Shown: piece by piece, positions 1 through 8,997 of the stretch
How positions within the stretch are numbered: position 1 is the first letter of the stretch
Layout of the letters: every line of letters begins with the position of its first letter
From: Sphingomonas_L flavalba_A
GTDB lineage: Bacteria; Pseudomonadota; Alphaproteobacteria; Sphingomonadales; Sphingomonadaceae
Assembly (NCBI RefSeq): GCF_047553045.1
Contig: NZ_CP180208.1
Location: 620,001 to 684,000 of the forward strand
Length of the DNA stretch: 64,000 nucleotides
Direction: 5' to 3'
The notes under the pieces: model-generated
The model's input: only the letters and a program-made list of their open reading frames with translations
The model's database searches: none
What the model was told of the DNA's origin: nothing
Program-made: the position numbers and the translations under genes

Positions 1-1289
1 ACCAGACCGACCTGTTCGGCAGCTTCGATACCGGCGCGATCAAGCACAGCTTTGCCGTCGGCGGTGAACTGTCGTGGGAGAAGGCGGTGCGGGGGTCGCT
101 GGTTTCGGCGAGCGGATCGTCGATCAGCCCCAGGTGCAGCCCGCTGGCCATCGCCCGCTATTACTGCGTGTCGCTGTTCAACCCCGATCCCAACGACCCG
201 TGGGAAAATTACAGCAGCGACACTGCCGCCGGCGTGCCGACGCCGATCGTGCGCGGTGGCCCGGCGACGGAGACGCGGACGACCGGCCGCACCCAGGCGC
301 TCTACGCGTTCGACTCTATCACGATCGCCGAGCCGCTGATCGTCAACCTCGGCATCCGTTACGACCGGTTCCGTTCGAAGATCCTGAGCGGGGGCAACAC
401 GCTTGCCCGGACCGACAGCAATTTCAACTATCAGGCCGGCGTGATCTTCAAGCCGACGCCGCAGACCAGCCTCTATGCGTCGATCGCGACATCGGCGACG
501 CCGCCGAACAGCCTGATCGGCGAAGGTTCCGAGCAGAACGGCCTGACCGCAGGCCGGGGCCAGCCGGCCGTAAATCCCGATGACCTGAAGGCGGAAAAGA
601 CCAAATCCTACGAAATCGGTGCCAAGGCGAGCCTGTTCGACGCGCAGTTGTCACTGAACGCCGCGATCTTCCGCACCGAGACGAAGAATGCGCGCGCGCT
701 GGGCGACAACAGCACCGTGTCGTTCATTGGCGAGAAGCGGGTCGACGGCATCGAACTGGGTTTCAACGGCAATATCACGCCGTGGTGGAACGTGTTCGGT
801 GGCTACACCTATCTGGACGCCAAGATCACTGACGGCGGTTTCACCGCGCTGACCGCGGCGGCGGTCGGTGGGCAGGCGGCGCAGACCGTGCTGGTGCCGT
901 CGGTCAACACCGGCAAGCGCTTTCCGCAGACCGCCAAGCACACCTTCACGCTGTGGACCAACGTGCAGCCGGTGAAGGGGTTCAGCATTGGCGGCGGCGC
1001 GTTCCACACCAGCCGGGTGTTCGGCGGCTATCAGGACGACCGCCGCGCCGTACAGGACGCGACGGGGACGGTGACCGTCATCGCCGCGACCAAGGAGCTG
1101 GCCCGGACCGTGCCCGGTTACTGGCGGTTCGACGCGCGCGCGTCACTGGCCATCACCCCGCAGGTGCTGCTGAGCGTCAACGTCCAGAACCTGACCAACA
1201 AGGTCTATTTCAACCAGGTCTACACCAGCCACTATGCGTCGATCGCGGCGGGCCGGTCGGCCTTCGCCACGCTGGCGTTGAAATATTGA
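1..1289 (+). CDS. TonB-dependent siderophore receptor, C-terminal part
   Basis: The gene enters from the left edge in the frame starting at base 3 and stays open to the TGA at 1287-1289, so only about 428 C-terminal residues are visible. They are outer-membrane beta-barrel repeats: alternating strands such as LYASIATSATPPNSL, a SYEIGAKASLFD strand, VDGIELGFNGNI, and an aromatic C-terminus. The plug domain lies outside the window. The catecholate-siderophore (Fiu-like) assignment rests on the barrel pattern and on the two genes behind it, a Sel1-repeat protein and a PiuC/YbiX-type dioxygenase, which commonly accompany such receptors. The next gene starts 1 base after the stop. The exact siderophore cannot be told. 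Confidence 0.85.
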   Translation, partial: QTDLFGSFDTGAIKHSFAVGGELSWEKAVRGSLVSASGSSISPRCSPLAIARYYCVSLFNPDPNDPWENYSSDTAAGVPTPIVRGGPATETRTTGRTQALYAFDSITIAEPLIVNLGIRYDRFRSKILSGGNTLARTDSNFNYQAGVIFKPTPQTSLYASIATSATPPNSLIGEGSEQNGLTAGRGQPAVNPDDLKAEKTKSYEIGAKASLFDAQLSLNAAIFRTETKNARALGDNSTVSFIGEKRVDGIELGFNGNITPWWNVFGGYTYLDAKITDGGFTALTAAAVGGQAAQTVLVPSVNTGKRFPQTAKHTFTLWTNVQPVKGFSIGGGAFHTSRVFGGYQDDRRAVQDATGTVTVIAATKELARTVPGYWRFDARASLAITPQVLLSVNVQNLTNKVYFNQVYTSHYASIAAGRSAFATLALKY

Positions 1290-1290
1290 G

Positions 1291-2037
1291 GTGACGGACA
1301 GCCTGACACTGGACGCACTGAACGGAATGGACGCCGCGGAGATTTCGCGGCGTCTTTCCGCGTCGGCGCCGCCGGAGGCGCGCGCGGCCTTCGTCGCGGC
1401 GGCGGCGGAAAGCGGCGTTACCGAGGCGCAACTGGTCTATGGCCAGATGCTGCTCGACGGCGCCGGCGTTGCCGCCGATCCGGCGGCGGCGCTGCGCTGG
1501 TTCGCGCGGGCGGCGGAGAACGGGCATGTGATGGCGATCAACATGGTCGGCCGTTGTTACGACCTGGGCTGGGGCGTTGCGATCGACAAGGCGCGGGCGG
1601 CCGAATGGTATTATGCCGCCGCGCTGCGCGGGCTGGATTGGGGCATGTACAATTACGCGACGCTGCTGACCCTGGGCGCGGGCGTGGCGGAGGACAAGGC
1701 GGCGGCGCTCGGCTGGTTCCGCCGCGCGGCGGCGATGGGCAACGCCAAGGCGTGGAATTTCGTCGGCAGTTTCCATGAGGATGGGTGGGTGGTCGAGAAG
1801 GACATGAAGGAAGCGGCGCGCTGCTACGCGATCGCGGCGCGCGGCAGCGATTTTCGCGGCCAGTTCAACCATGCGCGGCTGGAGGCGGCGAAGGGGCGCA
1901 TCGCCAACGCGCTGGAGTGGTTCGCGCGCAGCGCGGAAAGCTGCAACCCGCGCTTCGCTGGGCAGGCGGCCGGATGGCTGAAGGCGGCCGACCCGCGGCT
2001 GGCCCCGGCGATTGCCGCGTTCGAGGCAGCGCGATGA
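1291..2037 (+). CDS. Sel1-repeat (SLR/TPR-like) protein
   Basis: This 248-residue protein has no signal peptide and is built from alanine-rich helical repeats of about 36 residues. Clear examples are the AALRWFARAAENGHVMAINM segment, the next RAAEWYYAAALRG unit and KAAALGWFRRAAAMG, which carry the A-x-W-a/y-r-r-A-A pattern of Sel1 repeats. Such repeats are protein-interaction scaffolds. The start is a GTG 1 base after the receptor stop, and the end overlaps the next start (ATGA at 2034-2037), so the three genes should be one transcript with translational coupling. A role beside the siderophore receptor is inferred from context only. Confidence 0.85.
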   Translation: MTDSLTLDALNGMDAAEISRRLSASAPPEARAAFVAAAAESGVTEAQLVYGQMLLDGAGVAADPAAALRWFARAAENGHVMAINMVGRCYDLGWGVAIDKARAAEWYYAAALRGLDWGMYNYATLLTLGAGVAEDKAAALGWFRRAAAMGNAKAWNFVGSFHEDGWVVEKDMKEAARCYAIAARGSDFRGQFNHARLEAAKGRIANALEWFARSAESCNPRFAGQAAGWLKAADPRLAPAIAAFEAAR

Positions 2038-2702
2038 TCGTCATTCCCGACCTGCTCGACGCCGGGGAACTGGCGCGCGTGCAGCAGGCGCTGGCCGCCG
2101 CCGACTGGGTCGACGGGACAGTCACCGCCGGCGCGCAATCGGCGTTGGCCAAGCGCAACAGCCAGCTTGCCGAGGATTCGGCGGAGGCGCGGGCGCTGGG
2201 CGGGATCGTGCTCGAGGCGCTGGCGCGCACGCCGCTGTTCGTCGCGGCGGCGCTGCCGCTGAAAGTCTATCCGCCGCTGTTCAACCGCTACGCCGGCGGC
2301 GACGCGTTCGGCGACCATGTCGACAGCGCCGTGCGCATCCAGCGCGGCAGCGATTTCCGGGTGCGCAGTGACCTTTCGGCGACAGTGTTTCTGGTCGACC
2401 CGGACAGCTATGACGGCGGCGAACTGGTTGTCGACGGCCGCGCGATCAAGCTGCCGGCCGGACACATGATTCTCTACCCGGCGGGCAGCCTGCACCATGT
2501 GACGCCGGTGACGCGCGGCGCCCGGCTGGCCAGTTTTTTCTGGATCCAGTCGATGGTCCGCGACGCGGGGGCACGCGCGCTGCTGCTGGAACTGGACGGC
2601 ACGATCCAGCGGCTGGGCGCCGAGCGCGGGCAGGGCGACGCCGAGATCGTCCGGCTGACCGGCATCTATCACAACCTGCTGCGCCGCTGGGCGGAGGCCT
2701 AG
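2034..2702 (+). CDS. piuC: PKHD-type Fe(II)/2-oxoglutarate dioxygenase (PiuC/YbiX family)
   Basis: The 222-residue product matches the usual length of the PiuC/YbiX family. Visible family marks are the iron ligands H and D in FGDHVDSAVR, the distal H in the LYPAGSLHHVTPV segment, the 2-oxoglutarate-binding R in TRGARLASFFW, and the conserved stretches PLFNRY, DPDSYDGGELVV and WIQSMVRD. Family members are cytoplasmic oxygenases found beside siderophore receptors (Fiu in Escherichia coli, PiuA in Pseudomonas). Their substrate is not firmly known. The ATG overlaps the stop of the Sel1 gene, so it is the third gene of that set. A 63-base gap separates it from tamA. Confidence 0.92.
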   Translation: MIVIPDLLDAGELARVQQALAAADWVDGTVTAGAQSALAKRNSQLAEDSAEARALGGIVLEALARTPLFVAAALPLKVYPPLFNRYAGGDAFGDHVDSAVRIQRGSDFRVRSDLSATVFLVDPDSYDGGELVVDGRAIKLPAGHMILYPAGSLHHVTPVTRGARLASFFWIQSMVRDAGARALLLELDGTIQRLGAERGQGDAEIVRLTGIYHNLLRRWAEA

Positions 2703-2765
2703 CGGCCGGTGGCGCCCCCGCTTTCGGCACTGGCGGCAGCGGCCAAGACCGGCTAAGCGGTTCGT

Positions 2766-4778
2766 ATGCGGTTGTGTATGGTGCGGCACCGTCTTTGCGG
2801 AATCGCCGCGATCGCCGGCTTGCTCCCGGCATCGCCTGCGTTGGCGCAGGCGGTCGCGCCCGCTCCACGGACAGAAACACAGGCGCCCGCGGCCAGCCCG
2901 GTGCCGGAACCGCCCGCGACCGATACGGTCGATCCGCAGTCGCCGCTGGCGCCGCTCAGCGACATCGGTGTCGACTGGCCGGACCTGACGCCGGAACCGG
3001 CCGAAGCCGAAACGACGACGGCGCAGACCGCGGCCAATGGCGAATTCCGCTACGATATCGCGCTGGAGGGGCTGGACGGGATCGACGCCGACCGGGTCCG
3101 CGACCGCTTCGACGCGCTGTCGGTGCTCCATGCCAATCGCAAGAAGGCGGCGAACGTCGCCCAGCTCGACCGGCGGGCGCGCGAGGACGCGACGCTGCTC
3201 GTCGACCTGCTGCGCGCCGAGGGGTACTACGACGCCAGCGTCGACACGCGCGTGCGACCGCAGCGGGACGGCGGCGGGCTGGTCGTGACCCTCGATGCCG
3301 AGCCGGGCAGCCGGTACACTTTCGCCGAGGTGACGGTGGACGGGCTTGCCGCGACCGGTGAGCGCGAGGCGGCGTTGCGCGAGGCGTTCGGCGTGACACG
3401 CGACGACCCGGTCGATGCCGACAAGGTGATCGCCGGCCAGCAGGCGCTGAAAACCAGGATCGGCGAGGTCGGCTTTCCGTTCGCCGAGGTGCCGGAGCCG
3501 GAGGTGGTCATCGACCACGACACCCACACCGCGACGCTGGCGCTGAACGTCGAAACCGGCGGCGCGCGCAGCTTCGGCCGGATCATCGTGCCGGACGACA
3601 GCATCTTCAGCGCGCGCCACATCCAGGTCATTGCCCGTTTCGAGCCGGGCGAGACATTCGAGGCGAGCCGACTGGAGGATCTGCGCCGCGCGCTGATCCA
3701 GACCGGGCTGGTATCGACGGTGAAGATCGAGCCGGTGCCGGGGGCGACGCCGGACACCGTCGACGTCGCCGTCCGGCTGGAACGCGCGCCGCCGCGCACG
3801 ATCGCCGGCCAGATCGGTTACGGCACCGGCGAGGGCGCGCGGGTGGAGGCGAGCTGGCAGCACCGCAATCTGGTCAAGCCGGAAGGGGCGGTGACCTTTC
3901 GCGGCGTCGCCGGTACGCAGGAACAGTCGCTGGGTGCGCTGCTGCGCCAGAGCAATGTCTGGCGGCGCGACCATGTGATCACCGCGCAGGCGGTGGCCAG
4001 TCATGTCGACCGTGCCGCCTATGACGCGAAAAGCCTGAACATCGCCGCCGGTATCGAGCGCGAGACCAATATCATCTTCCAGAAGAAATGGGCCTGGTCG
4101 ATTGGCACCGATCTGCTGCTGTCCGACGAGCGCGACACGATCGGCACCACCGGCACGCCGCGCCGCCGCACCTTCTTCATCGCGGCATTGCCAGGCAGCC
4201 TGTCCTATGACGGGTCGGACGACCTGCTGAACCCGACCAGGGGGTTCCGCCTGTCCGGCCGGCTGTCGCCGGAATTGTCGTTGCAGGCCGGGACGTTCGG
4301 TTATGCCCGCGCGCAGGTGGACGGCAGTTTCTACCAGCCGGTCAGCGAGCGGATCGTGCTGGCCGGGCGGGTGCGGATTGGCACGATTGCCGGCGCGCCG
4401 GCAGACCGCATCGCCCCATCGCGGCGTTACTATGCCGGCGGTGGCGGTTCGGTGCGCGGTTACGGCTACCAGCGGATCGGTCCGCGCGATGCCAATAACG
4501 ATCCTGTGGGCGGGCGCAGCCTCGCCGAGTTCTCGCTGGAGGCGCGGGTGAGGCTGAGCGCGTTCGGCGGAGCGTTCGGGGTGGTGCCGTTCATCGACGC
4601 CGGCAATATCTACCGCAGCGAATACCCGACATTCAAAGGCATGCGCTACGGTGCCGGCGTCGGCCTGCGCTACTACACCAATTTCGGCCCGATCCGCATC
4701 GATGTCGGCACACCGTTGAACCGCCAGCCGGGCGACGCGCGGATCGCCGTCTACGTCTCTCTGGGGCAGGCGTTTTGA
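2766..4778 (+). CDS. tamA: TamA: BamA-family outer membrane assembly protein
   Basis: This 670-residue protein begins with a signal peptide (MRLCMVRHRL... ending ALAQ near residue 27), followed by a proline-rich linker, POTRA-like modules from about residue 90 to 330, and a 16-strand BamA-type barrel to the aromatic C-terminus. The family-defining loop GGGGSVRGYGYQ lies near residue 560. TamA is the outer-membrane half of the translocation and assembly module, working with TamB in envelope biogenesis. A second in-frame ATG at 2781 is also possible. The stop overlaps the tamB start, so the two genes are coupled. Confidence 0.93.
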   Translation: MRLCMVRHRLCGIAAIAGLLPASPALAQAVAPAPRTETQAPAASPVPEPPATDTVDPQSPLAPLSDIGVDWPDLTPEPAEAETTTAQTAANGEFRYDIALEGLDGIDADRVRDRFDALSVLHANRKKAANVAQLDRRAREDATLLVDLLRAEGYYDASVDTRVRPQRDGGGLVVTLDAEPGSRYTFAEVTVDGLAATGEREAALREAFGVTRDDPVDADKVIAGQQALKTRIGEVGFPFAEVPEPEVVIDHDTHTATLALNVETGGARSFGRIIVPDDSIFSARHIQVIARFEPGETFEASRLEDLRRALIQTGLVSTVKIEPVPGATPDTVDVAVRLERAPPRTIAGQIGYGTGEGARVEASWQHRNLVKPEGAVTFRGVAGTQEQSLGALLRQSNVWRRDHVITAQAVASHVDRAAYDAKSLNIAAGIERETNIIFQKKWAWSIGTDLLLSDERDTIGTTGTPRRRTFFIAALPGSLSYDGSDDLLNPTRGFRLSGRLSPELSLQAGTFGYARAQVDGSFYQPVSERIVLAGRVRIGTIAGAPADRIAPSRRYYAGGGGSVRGYGYQRIGPRDANNDPVGGRSLAEFSLEARVRLSAFGGAFGVVPFIDAGNIYRSEYPTFKGMRYGAGVGLRYYTNFGPIRIDVGTPLNRQPGDARIAVYVSLGQAF

Positions 4779-7700
4779 CCGACGCGGCCGACCGGGACGA
4801 AGCGGCCGCCGCGCAGCCGCCGCGCCGTTGGTGGCGCTGGCCGGTCTGGCTGGTCGCGGTGCCGACGGCGCTTCTCGTCGCGCTTGCTGTTGCAATGTGG
4901 CTGATCGACACCGGCCCCGGCCACCGGCTGCTGACCGACCGGATCGGCCGGATCGAGACCAAGACCGGCCTGCGGTTTCATATCGGGCGGATCGACGGGT
5001 CGATCTACAACCGCGCGCGATTGCGCGACGTGAGGATTTCCGACCCGAAGGGCGTGATTTTCGACGCGCCGGAGATCGCACTCGACTGGCGGCCGCTGGC
5101 CTGGCTGTCGAACCGGCTGGAGATCCACAGCGTGACCGCCAGGACCGCGACGCTCCGCAAGGCGCCGGAACTGCGGCCGGGCGGAGGCGGCCCGATCCTG
5201 CCGGGTTTCGACATCCATATCGGCAAGCTGGCGATCGACCGGCTGCGGCTTGCCCCGGCGCTGACCGGAGCGAAGGAGACGCGGGTCGCGACGCTGAGCG
5301 GCAGCGCCGACGTGCGCAGCGGCCGGGCGATGGTGAAGCTGAACGCCACCGCCGGGACCACCGACCGCGCGTTCCTGACCCTTGACGCCGAGCCGGACGG
5401 CGACCGGTTCGACCTGAGCGCCGATATACGGTCGGCGGCGGGCGGGGTGATCGGCGGGATGATCGGCACCGCCAAGCCGCTGGAACTGCGCATCGCCGGT
5501 GACGGGCGCTGGCGGGGCTGGAAGGGAACCGCGCGGCTGATCGCCGCCGATCGGCAGGCGTTGCTCCTCGATCTTGGCGCCAAGGACGGCCATTACACGC
5601 TGGCCGGTACCGCCGATCTGAAGGGCATTGCCGCCGGGGCGGGCGCGCGGCTGGCGGCGCCGCAACTGGCGATCGACGGCCAATTCCGCCTTGCCGACCG
5701 GCGGCTGGACACCGACCTGTCGCTGCGGTCCGCCGCGCTGGCGTTCAGTGCCGTCGGCGTCGTCGATCTGGGGCGCAGCCGGTTCGACGCGATGAAGCTG
5801 AGCGCCGACCTGTTGCAGCCGGGCGCGCTGGTGCCGGGGATGAGCGGGCGTGACGTGCGGGCGCGGCTGCTGCTCGACGGGCCGTTCAGCACGGCCGCTT
5901 TCCAGTATATGCTCGCGTCGCCACACGTCGCGTTCGATACCACCGGTTTCGATCTGGTTCAGGTATCCGGGCAGGGGCGGCTGTCGGAGCTGCCGGTGGT
6001 CGTGCCGATCCGCGTCAAGGCGGCGCGGGTCACCGGGGTTGGTGACGTCGCCGGCGGCATCCTTGCCAATCTGAGCATCGAAGGGGCGTTGCGCGTCAGC
6101 GACAAGACGGCGGTCAGCGATGCGATGAAGCTGCGGTCGGACAAGCTGAACGGGACGATCAGCCTGTTCGTCGACCTTGCCAGCGGGCGCTACGAGGTCG
6201 GGTTGCAGGGGCGGCTCAACCGATATCTGATCCCCGGCCTCGGCATTGTCGACGTGGCCAGCAACCTGACCGTGGCGCCGGGGGGCAACGGCAGCGGCGC
6301 CCGCGTCGCCGGGCGCGGGCAGGCGTGGGTACGACGGCTGGACAATGCCTTCCTTGCCAGCCTGACCGGCGGGTTGCCGCGCATCGATACCCGGCTGGAA
6401 CGAACGCCCGACGGGATCATCCGCTTCACCGGGCTGCGGATCGTCTCGCCGGCGCTGACGATTACCGGCAATGGGTATCGCCGTCTCGACGGCAGTTTCC
6501 ATTTCGAGGGCAGCGGCACGCAGGCGAGTTATGGTCCGGTCAAGCTGGTGTTGGACGGCCAGATCGACCGGCCGAAGCTGTCGCTGGTGCTGGCCCGGCC
6601 GATGCCGGCGCTGGGGCTGAAGGACGTGACGGTCCAGCTTGACCCCAACGCCGAGGGCTTTGCCTATCAGGCGTCGGGCGGGTCGGCGCTGGGGCCGTTC
6701 ACCGCCGCCGGCGCGATCCTGATGCCGCCGAACGCGCCGACGCGGATTACTGTCGCGCCGCTGACCGTGTCCGGCACCACCGCGACCGGTACGCTGGTAT
6801 CGATGCCGGGCGGGTTCGACGGCCAGTTGACCTTTACCGGCGGGGGAGTCAGCGGCACGCTGCGGTTCGACCGGGCGGGGGCGGTGCAGCGGATCACCGC
6901 CGCGCTGACCGCCCGCGATGCGCGCTTCGCCGGGCCGCCGCAGACGACGATCCGGCGGTTGTCGATCAATGGTTCGGTGCTGCTCGACCCGGCCGGGCTG
7001 GGTGTCGACGCGCGGGTGACGGCGCGCGGGGTGCGACGCGGCGGGCTGACCGTTGGCCGGCTGTCGGCTGATGTCGAGATGAAAGGCGGCAGCGGGACCG
7101 TTGTCGTCAGTGCCGCCGGGCGGCGGGGCAAGGCGTTCGCGCTGCAAGGCACCGCGCAGATCGCGCCGGAGCGCATCGCGATCACCGGTGGCGGCACCAT
7201 CGAGCGCCAGCGGCTGAAACTGGATAGCGCCGCGGTGCTGACCCGCGAGGGCGGGGCGTGGCGGCTGGCGCCGACCGCGCTCAGTTTCAACGGCGGCAAG
7301 GCGCGCGTGTCCGGCCGGTTCGGCGAGGGCGCCAACGCCGTCGACGCAACGCTGGAAAAAATGCCGCTGTCGATCATCGACCTGGTGTCGCCCGGCATGG
7401 GGCTGGGTGGCGCCGCCAGCGGCCGCGTCGTCTACACCGCGCCGACCGATGGCGCGCCATCCGGCCAGGTCGACCTGGTCGTGCGCGGGCTGAGCCGGTC
7501 CGGGCTGGTGCTGTCGTCGCAACCGATCGACGTGGCGGTGAAGGGGGCGCTGACCGGGGCGAGCGCGGCCGCGCGCGCTGTCGTCGCCAGCGGCGGCAAG
7601 ATCATTGGCCGTGCGCAGGCGCGGCTGGCCCCGCTGGGCGAGGGGGCGTTCGTCGACCGGATATACGCCGCGCCGTTGTTCGCCCAGATCCGCTATGACG

Positions 7701-8947
7701 GGCCGGCGGATACGCTGTGGCGGCTGACCGGTACCGAACTGTTCGACATTTCCGGCCCCGCCGCGATTGCCGCCGACATTAACGGCACACTGACCAATCC
7801 GCTGATCCGCGGGTCGATCCGCACCGACAATGCCCGGTTGCAAAGCGCGGTCAGCGGCACGGTGCTGACCAACCTGAAAGCCAGCGGCCGGTTCAGCGGA
7901 TCGCGCCTGTTGCTTGATTCGCTGACCGCCAATGCGGGTGACGGCACGGTCAGCGGCAGCGGCGTGTTCGACCTGTCCGACCGGGGGCTGGCGATCGACC
8001 TGAAGGTCGATGCGCAGAACGCGACACTGCTCAACCGCGACGATCTGGGCGCGACGGTTACCGGGCCGCTGACGTTCCGTTCGAACGGCGACGGCGGGGT
8101 GATTGGCGGCGAGGTGACGTTGAACCGCAGCCGATACCGGCTGGGCCGGGCGGAAGCCGCGACGGCGGTGCCGCGCCTGAAGGTGACCGAGATCAACCGG
8201 TCCGATGACGAGCCGGAGGCGGTGGCGCCAGCGGCGCCCTGGCGGCTGGCGTTAAAGGCCGATGCGCGCAACCGGATGGTGGTGACCGGCCTTGGCCTGG
8301 ACAGCGAATGGCGGGCGACGCTGGAGGTCAGCGGTGCGATCGACGCGCCGATCATCGTCGGCCGCGCCGACCTGCTGCGCGGGAATTACGAGTTCGCCGG
8401 GCGCAGTTTCGACCTGGATCGCGGCGTCATCCGCTTTACCGGTTCGAACCCGCCCGACCCGGTGCTCGACATTTCGGCAACCGCCACCCTGCAGGGGCTG
8501 AACGCGACGATCCGGGTGACCGGTACCGGCCTGAAACCGGAGATCGCCTTTACCAGCAACCCGGCGTTGCCGGAGGATGAGCTGTTGTCCCGGCTGCTGT
8601 TCGGTACGTCGATCACCAACCTGTCGGCGCCGGAGGCGTTGCAGCTCGCCGCCGCGGTTGCCGGGTTGCAGAGCGACGGCGGGCTGGACCCGATCAACGC
8701 GGTGCGGCGGGCGGCGGGGCTGGACCGGCTGCGGATCATTGCCGCCGACCCGACCCAGAGCCAGGGCACGTCGATCGCCGCCGGTAAATATGTGACGCGG
8801 CGGATCTATGTCGAGGTGATCACCGACGGGCAGGGTTATTCGGCGACGCGCGCCGAATTCCAGATCACCCGCTGGCTGTCGCTGCTGTCGAGCATTTCGA
8901 CGATGGGCCGGACCAGCGCCAATATTCGCGTGTCGAAGGATTATTGA
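4775..8947 (+). CDS. tamB: TamB: inner-membrane-anchored translocation/assembly protein
   Basis: This 1390-residue protein has one N-terminal transmembrane helix (about residues 20-44, rich in W, V, A and L) and then a very long run of beta-strand repeats typical of TamB/AsmA-like periplasm-spanning proteins. The C-terminal DUF490 region is clear: LNATIRVTGTGLKPEIAF, then LPEDELLSRLLFGTS, then a serine/tyrosine-rich end. The start is a TTG whose last two bases form part of the tamA stop (4775-4778). No ATG fits upstream, and the overlap suggests translational coupling. TamB is thought to bridge inner and outer membranes and, with TamA, to act in outer-membrane protein insertion or lipid transport. 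Confidence 0.93.
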   Translation: MTDAADRDEAAAAQPPRRWWRWPVWLVAVPTALLVALAVAMWLIDTGPGHRLLTDRIGRIETKTGLRFHIGRIDGSIYNRARLRDVRISDPKGVIFDAPEIALDWRPLAWLSNRLEIHSVTARTATLRKAPELRPGGGGPILPGFDIHIGKLAIDRLRLAPALTGAKETRVATLSGSADVRSGRAMVKLNATAGTTDRAFLTLDAEPDGDRFDLSADIRSAAGGVIGGMIGTAKPLELRIAGDGRWRGWKGTARLIAADRQALLLDLGAKDGHYTLAGTADLKGIAAGAGARLAAPQLAIDGQFRLADRRLDTDLSLRSAALAFSAVGVVDLGRSRFDAMKLSADLLQPGALVPGMSGRDVRARLLLDGPFSTAAFQYMLASPHVAFDTTGFDLVQVSGQGRLSELPVVVPIRVKAARVTGVGDVAGGILANLSIEGALRVSDKTAVSDAMKLRSDKLNGTISLFVDLASGRYEVGLQGRLNRYLIPGLGIVDVASNLTVAPGGNGSGARVAGRGQAWVRRLDNAFLASLTGGLPRIDTRLERTPDGIIRFTGLRIVSPALTITGNGYRRLDGSFHFEGSGTQASYGPVKLVLDGQIDRPKLSLVLARPMPALGLKDVTVQLDPNAEGFAYQASGGSALGPFTAAGAILMPPNAPTRITVAPLTVSGTTATGTLVSMPGGFDGQLTFTGGGVSGTLRFDRAGAVQRITAALTARDARFAGPPQTTIRRLSINGSVLLDPAGLGVDARVTARGVRRGGLTVGRLSADVEMKGGSGTVVVSAAGRRGKAFALQGTAQIAPERIAITGGGTIERQRLKLDSAAVLTREGGAWRLAPTALSFNGGKARVSGRFGEGANAVDATLEKMPLSIIDLVSPGMGLGGAASGRVVYTAPTDGAPSGQVDLVVRGLSRSGLVLSSQPIDVAVKGALTGASAAARAVVASGGKIIGRAQARLAPLGEGAFVDRIYAAPLFAQIRYDGPADTLWRLTGTELFDISGPAAIAADINGTLTNPLIRGSIRTDNARLQSAVSGTVLTNLKASGRFSGSRLLLDSLTANAGDGTVSGSGVFDLSDRGLAIDLKVDAQNATLLNRDDLGATVTGPLTFRSNGDGGVIGGEVTLNRSRYRLGRAEAATAVPRLKVTEINRSDDEPEAVAPAAPWRLALKADARNRMVVTGLGLDSEWRATLEVSGAIDAPIIVGRADLLRGNYEFAGRSFDLDRGVIRFTGSNPPDPVLDISATATLQGLNATIRVTGTGLKPEIAFTSNPALPEDELLSRLLFGTSITNLSAPEALQLAAAVAGLQSDGGLDPINAVRRAAGLDRLRIIAADPTQSQGTSIAAGKYVTRRIYVEVITDGQGYSATRAEFQITRWLSLLSSISTMGRTSANIRVSKDY

Positions 8948-8953
8948 GCGGTG

Positions 8954-8984
8954 CGGCGCCGCCCCCGCATGTGGGGCGGCGCCG
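8954..8984. terminator. Bidirectional hairpin terminator between tamB and the amidohydrolase gene
   Basis: A perfect 12-bp inverted repeat (CGGCGCCGCCCC at 8954-8965, its complement at 8973-8984) with a 7-base loop sits 7 bases after the tamB stop and 13 bases before the amidohydrolase stop on the other strand. No T-run follows on either strand, so it may stop transcription weakly or mainly protect 3' ends. The location between converging genes supports the call. Confidence 0.7.
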
Positions 8985-8997
8985 GTCGATCCGCGGG

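Noticed and set aside
1824..5081. Open frame of 1085 codons on the minus strand
   Set aside because: It runs antisense through the Sel1, PiuC and tamA genes. Its product is low-complexity Arg/Ala/Gly text with no recognisable domain, as expected from GC-rich codon bias.
4751..7843. Open frame of 1030 codons on the minus strand over tamB
   Set aside because: Antisense shadow of tamB. The plus-strand frame has clear TamB features and this one has none.
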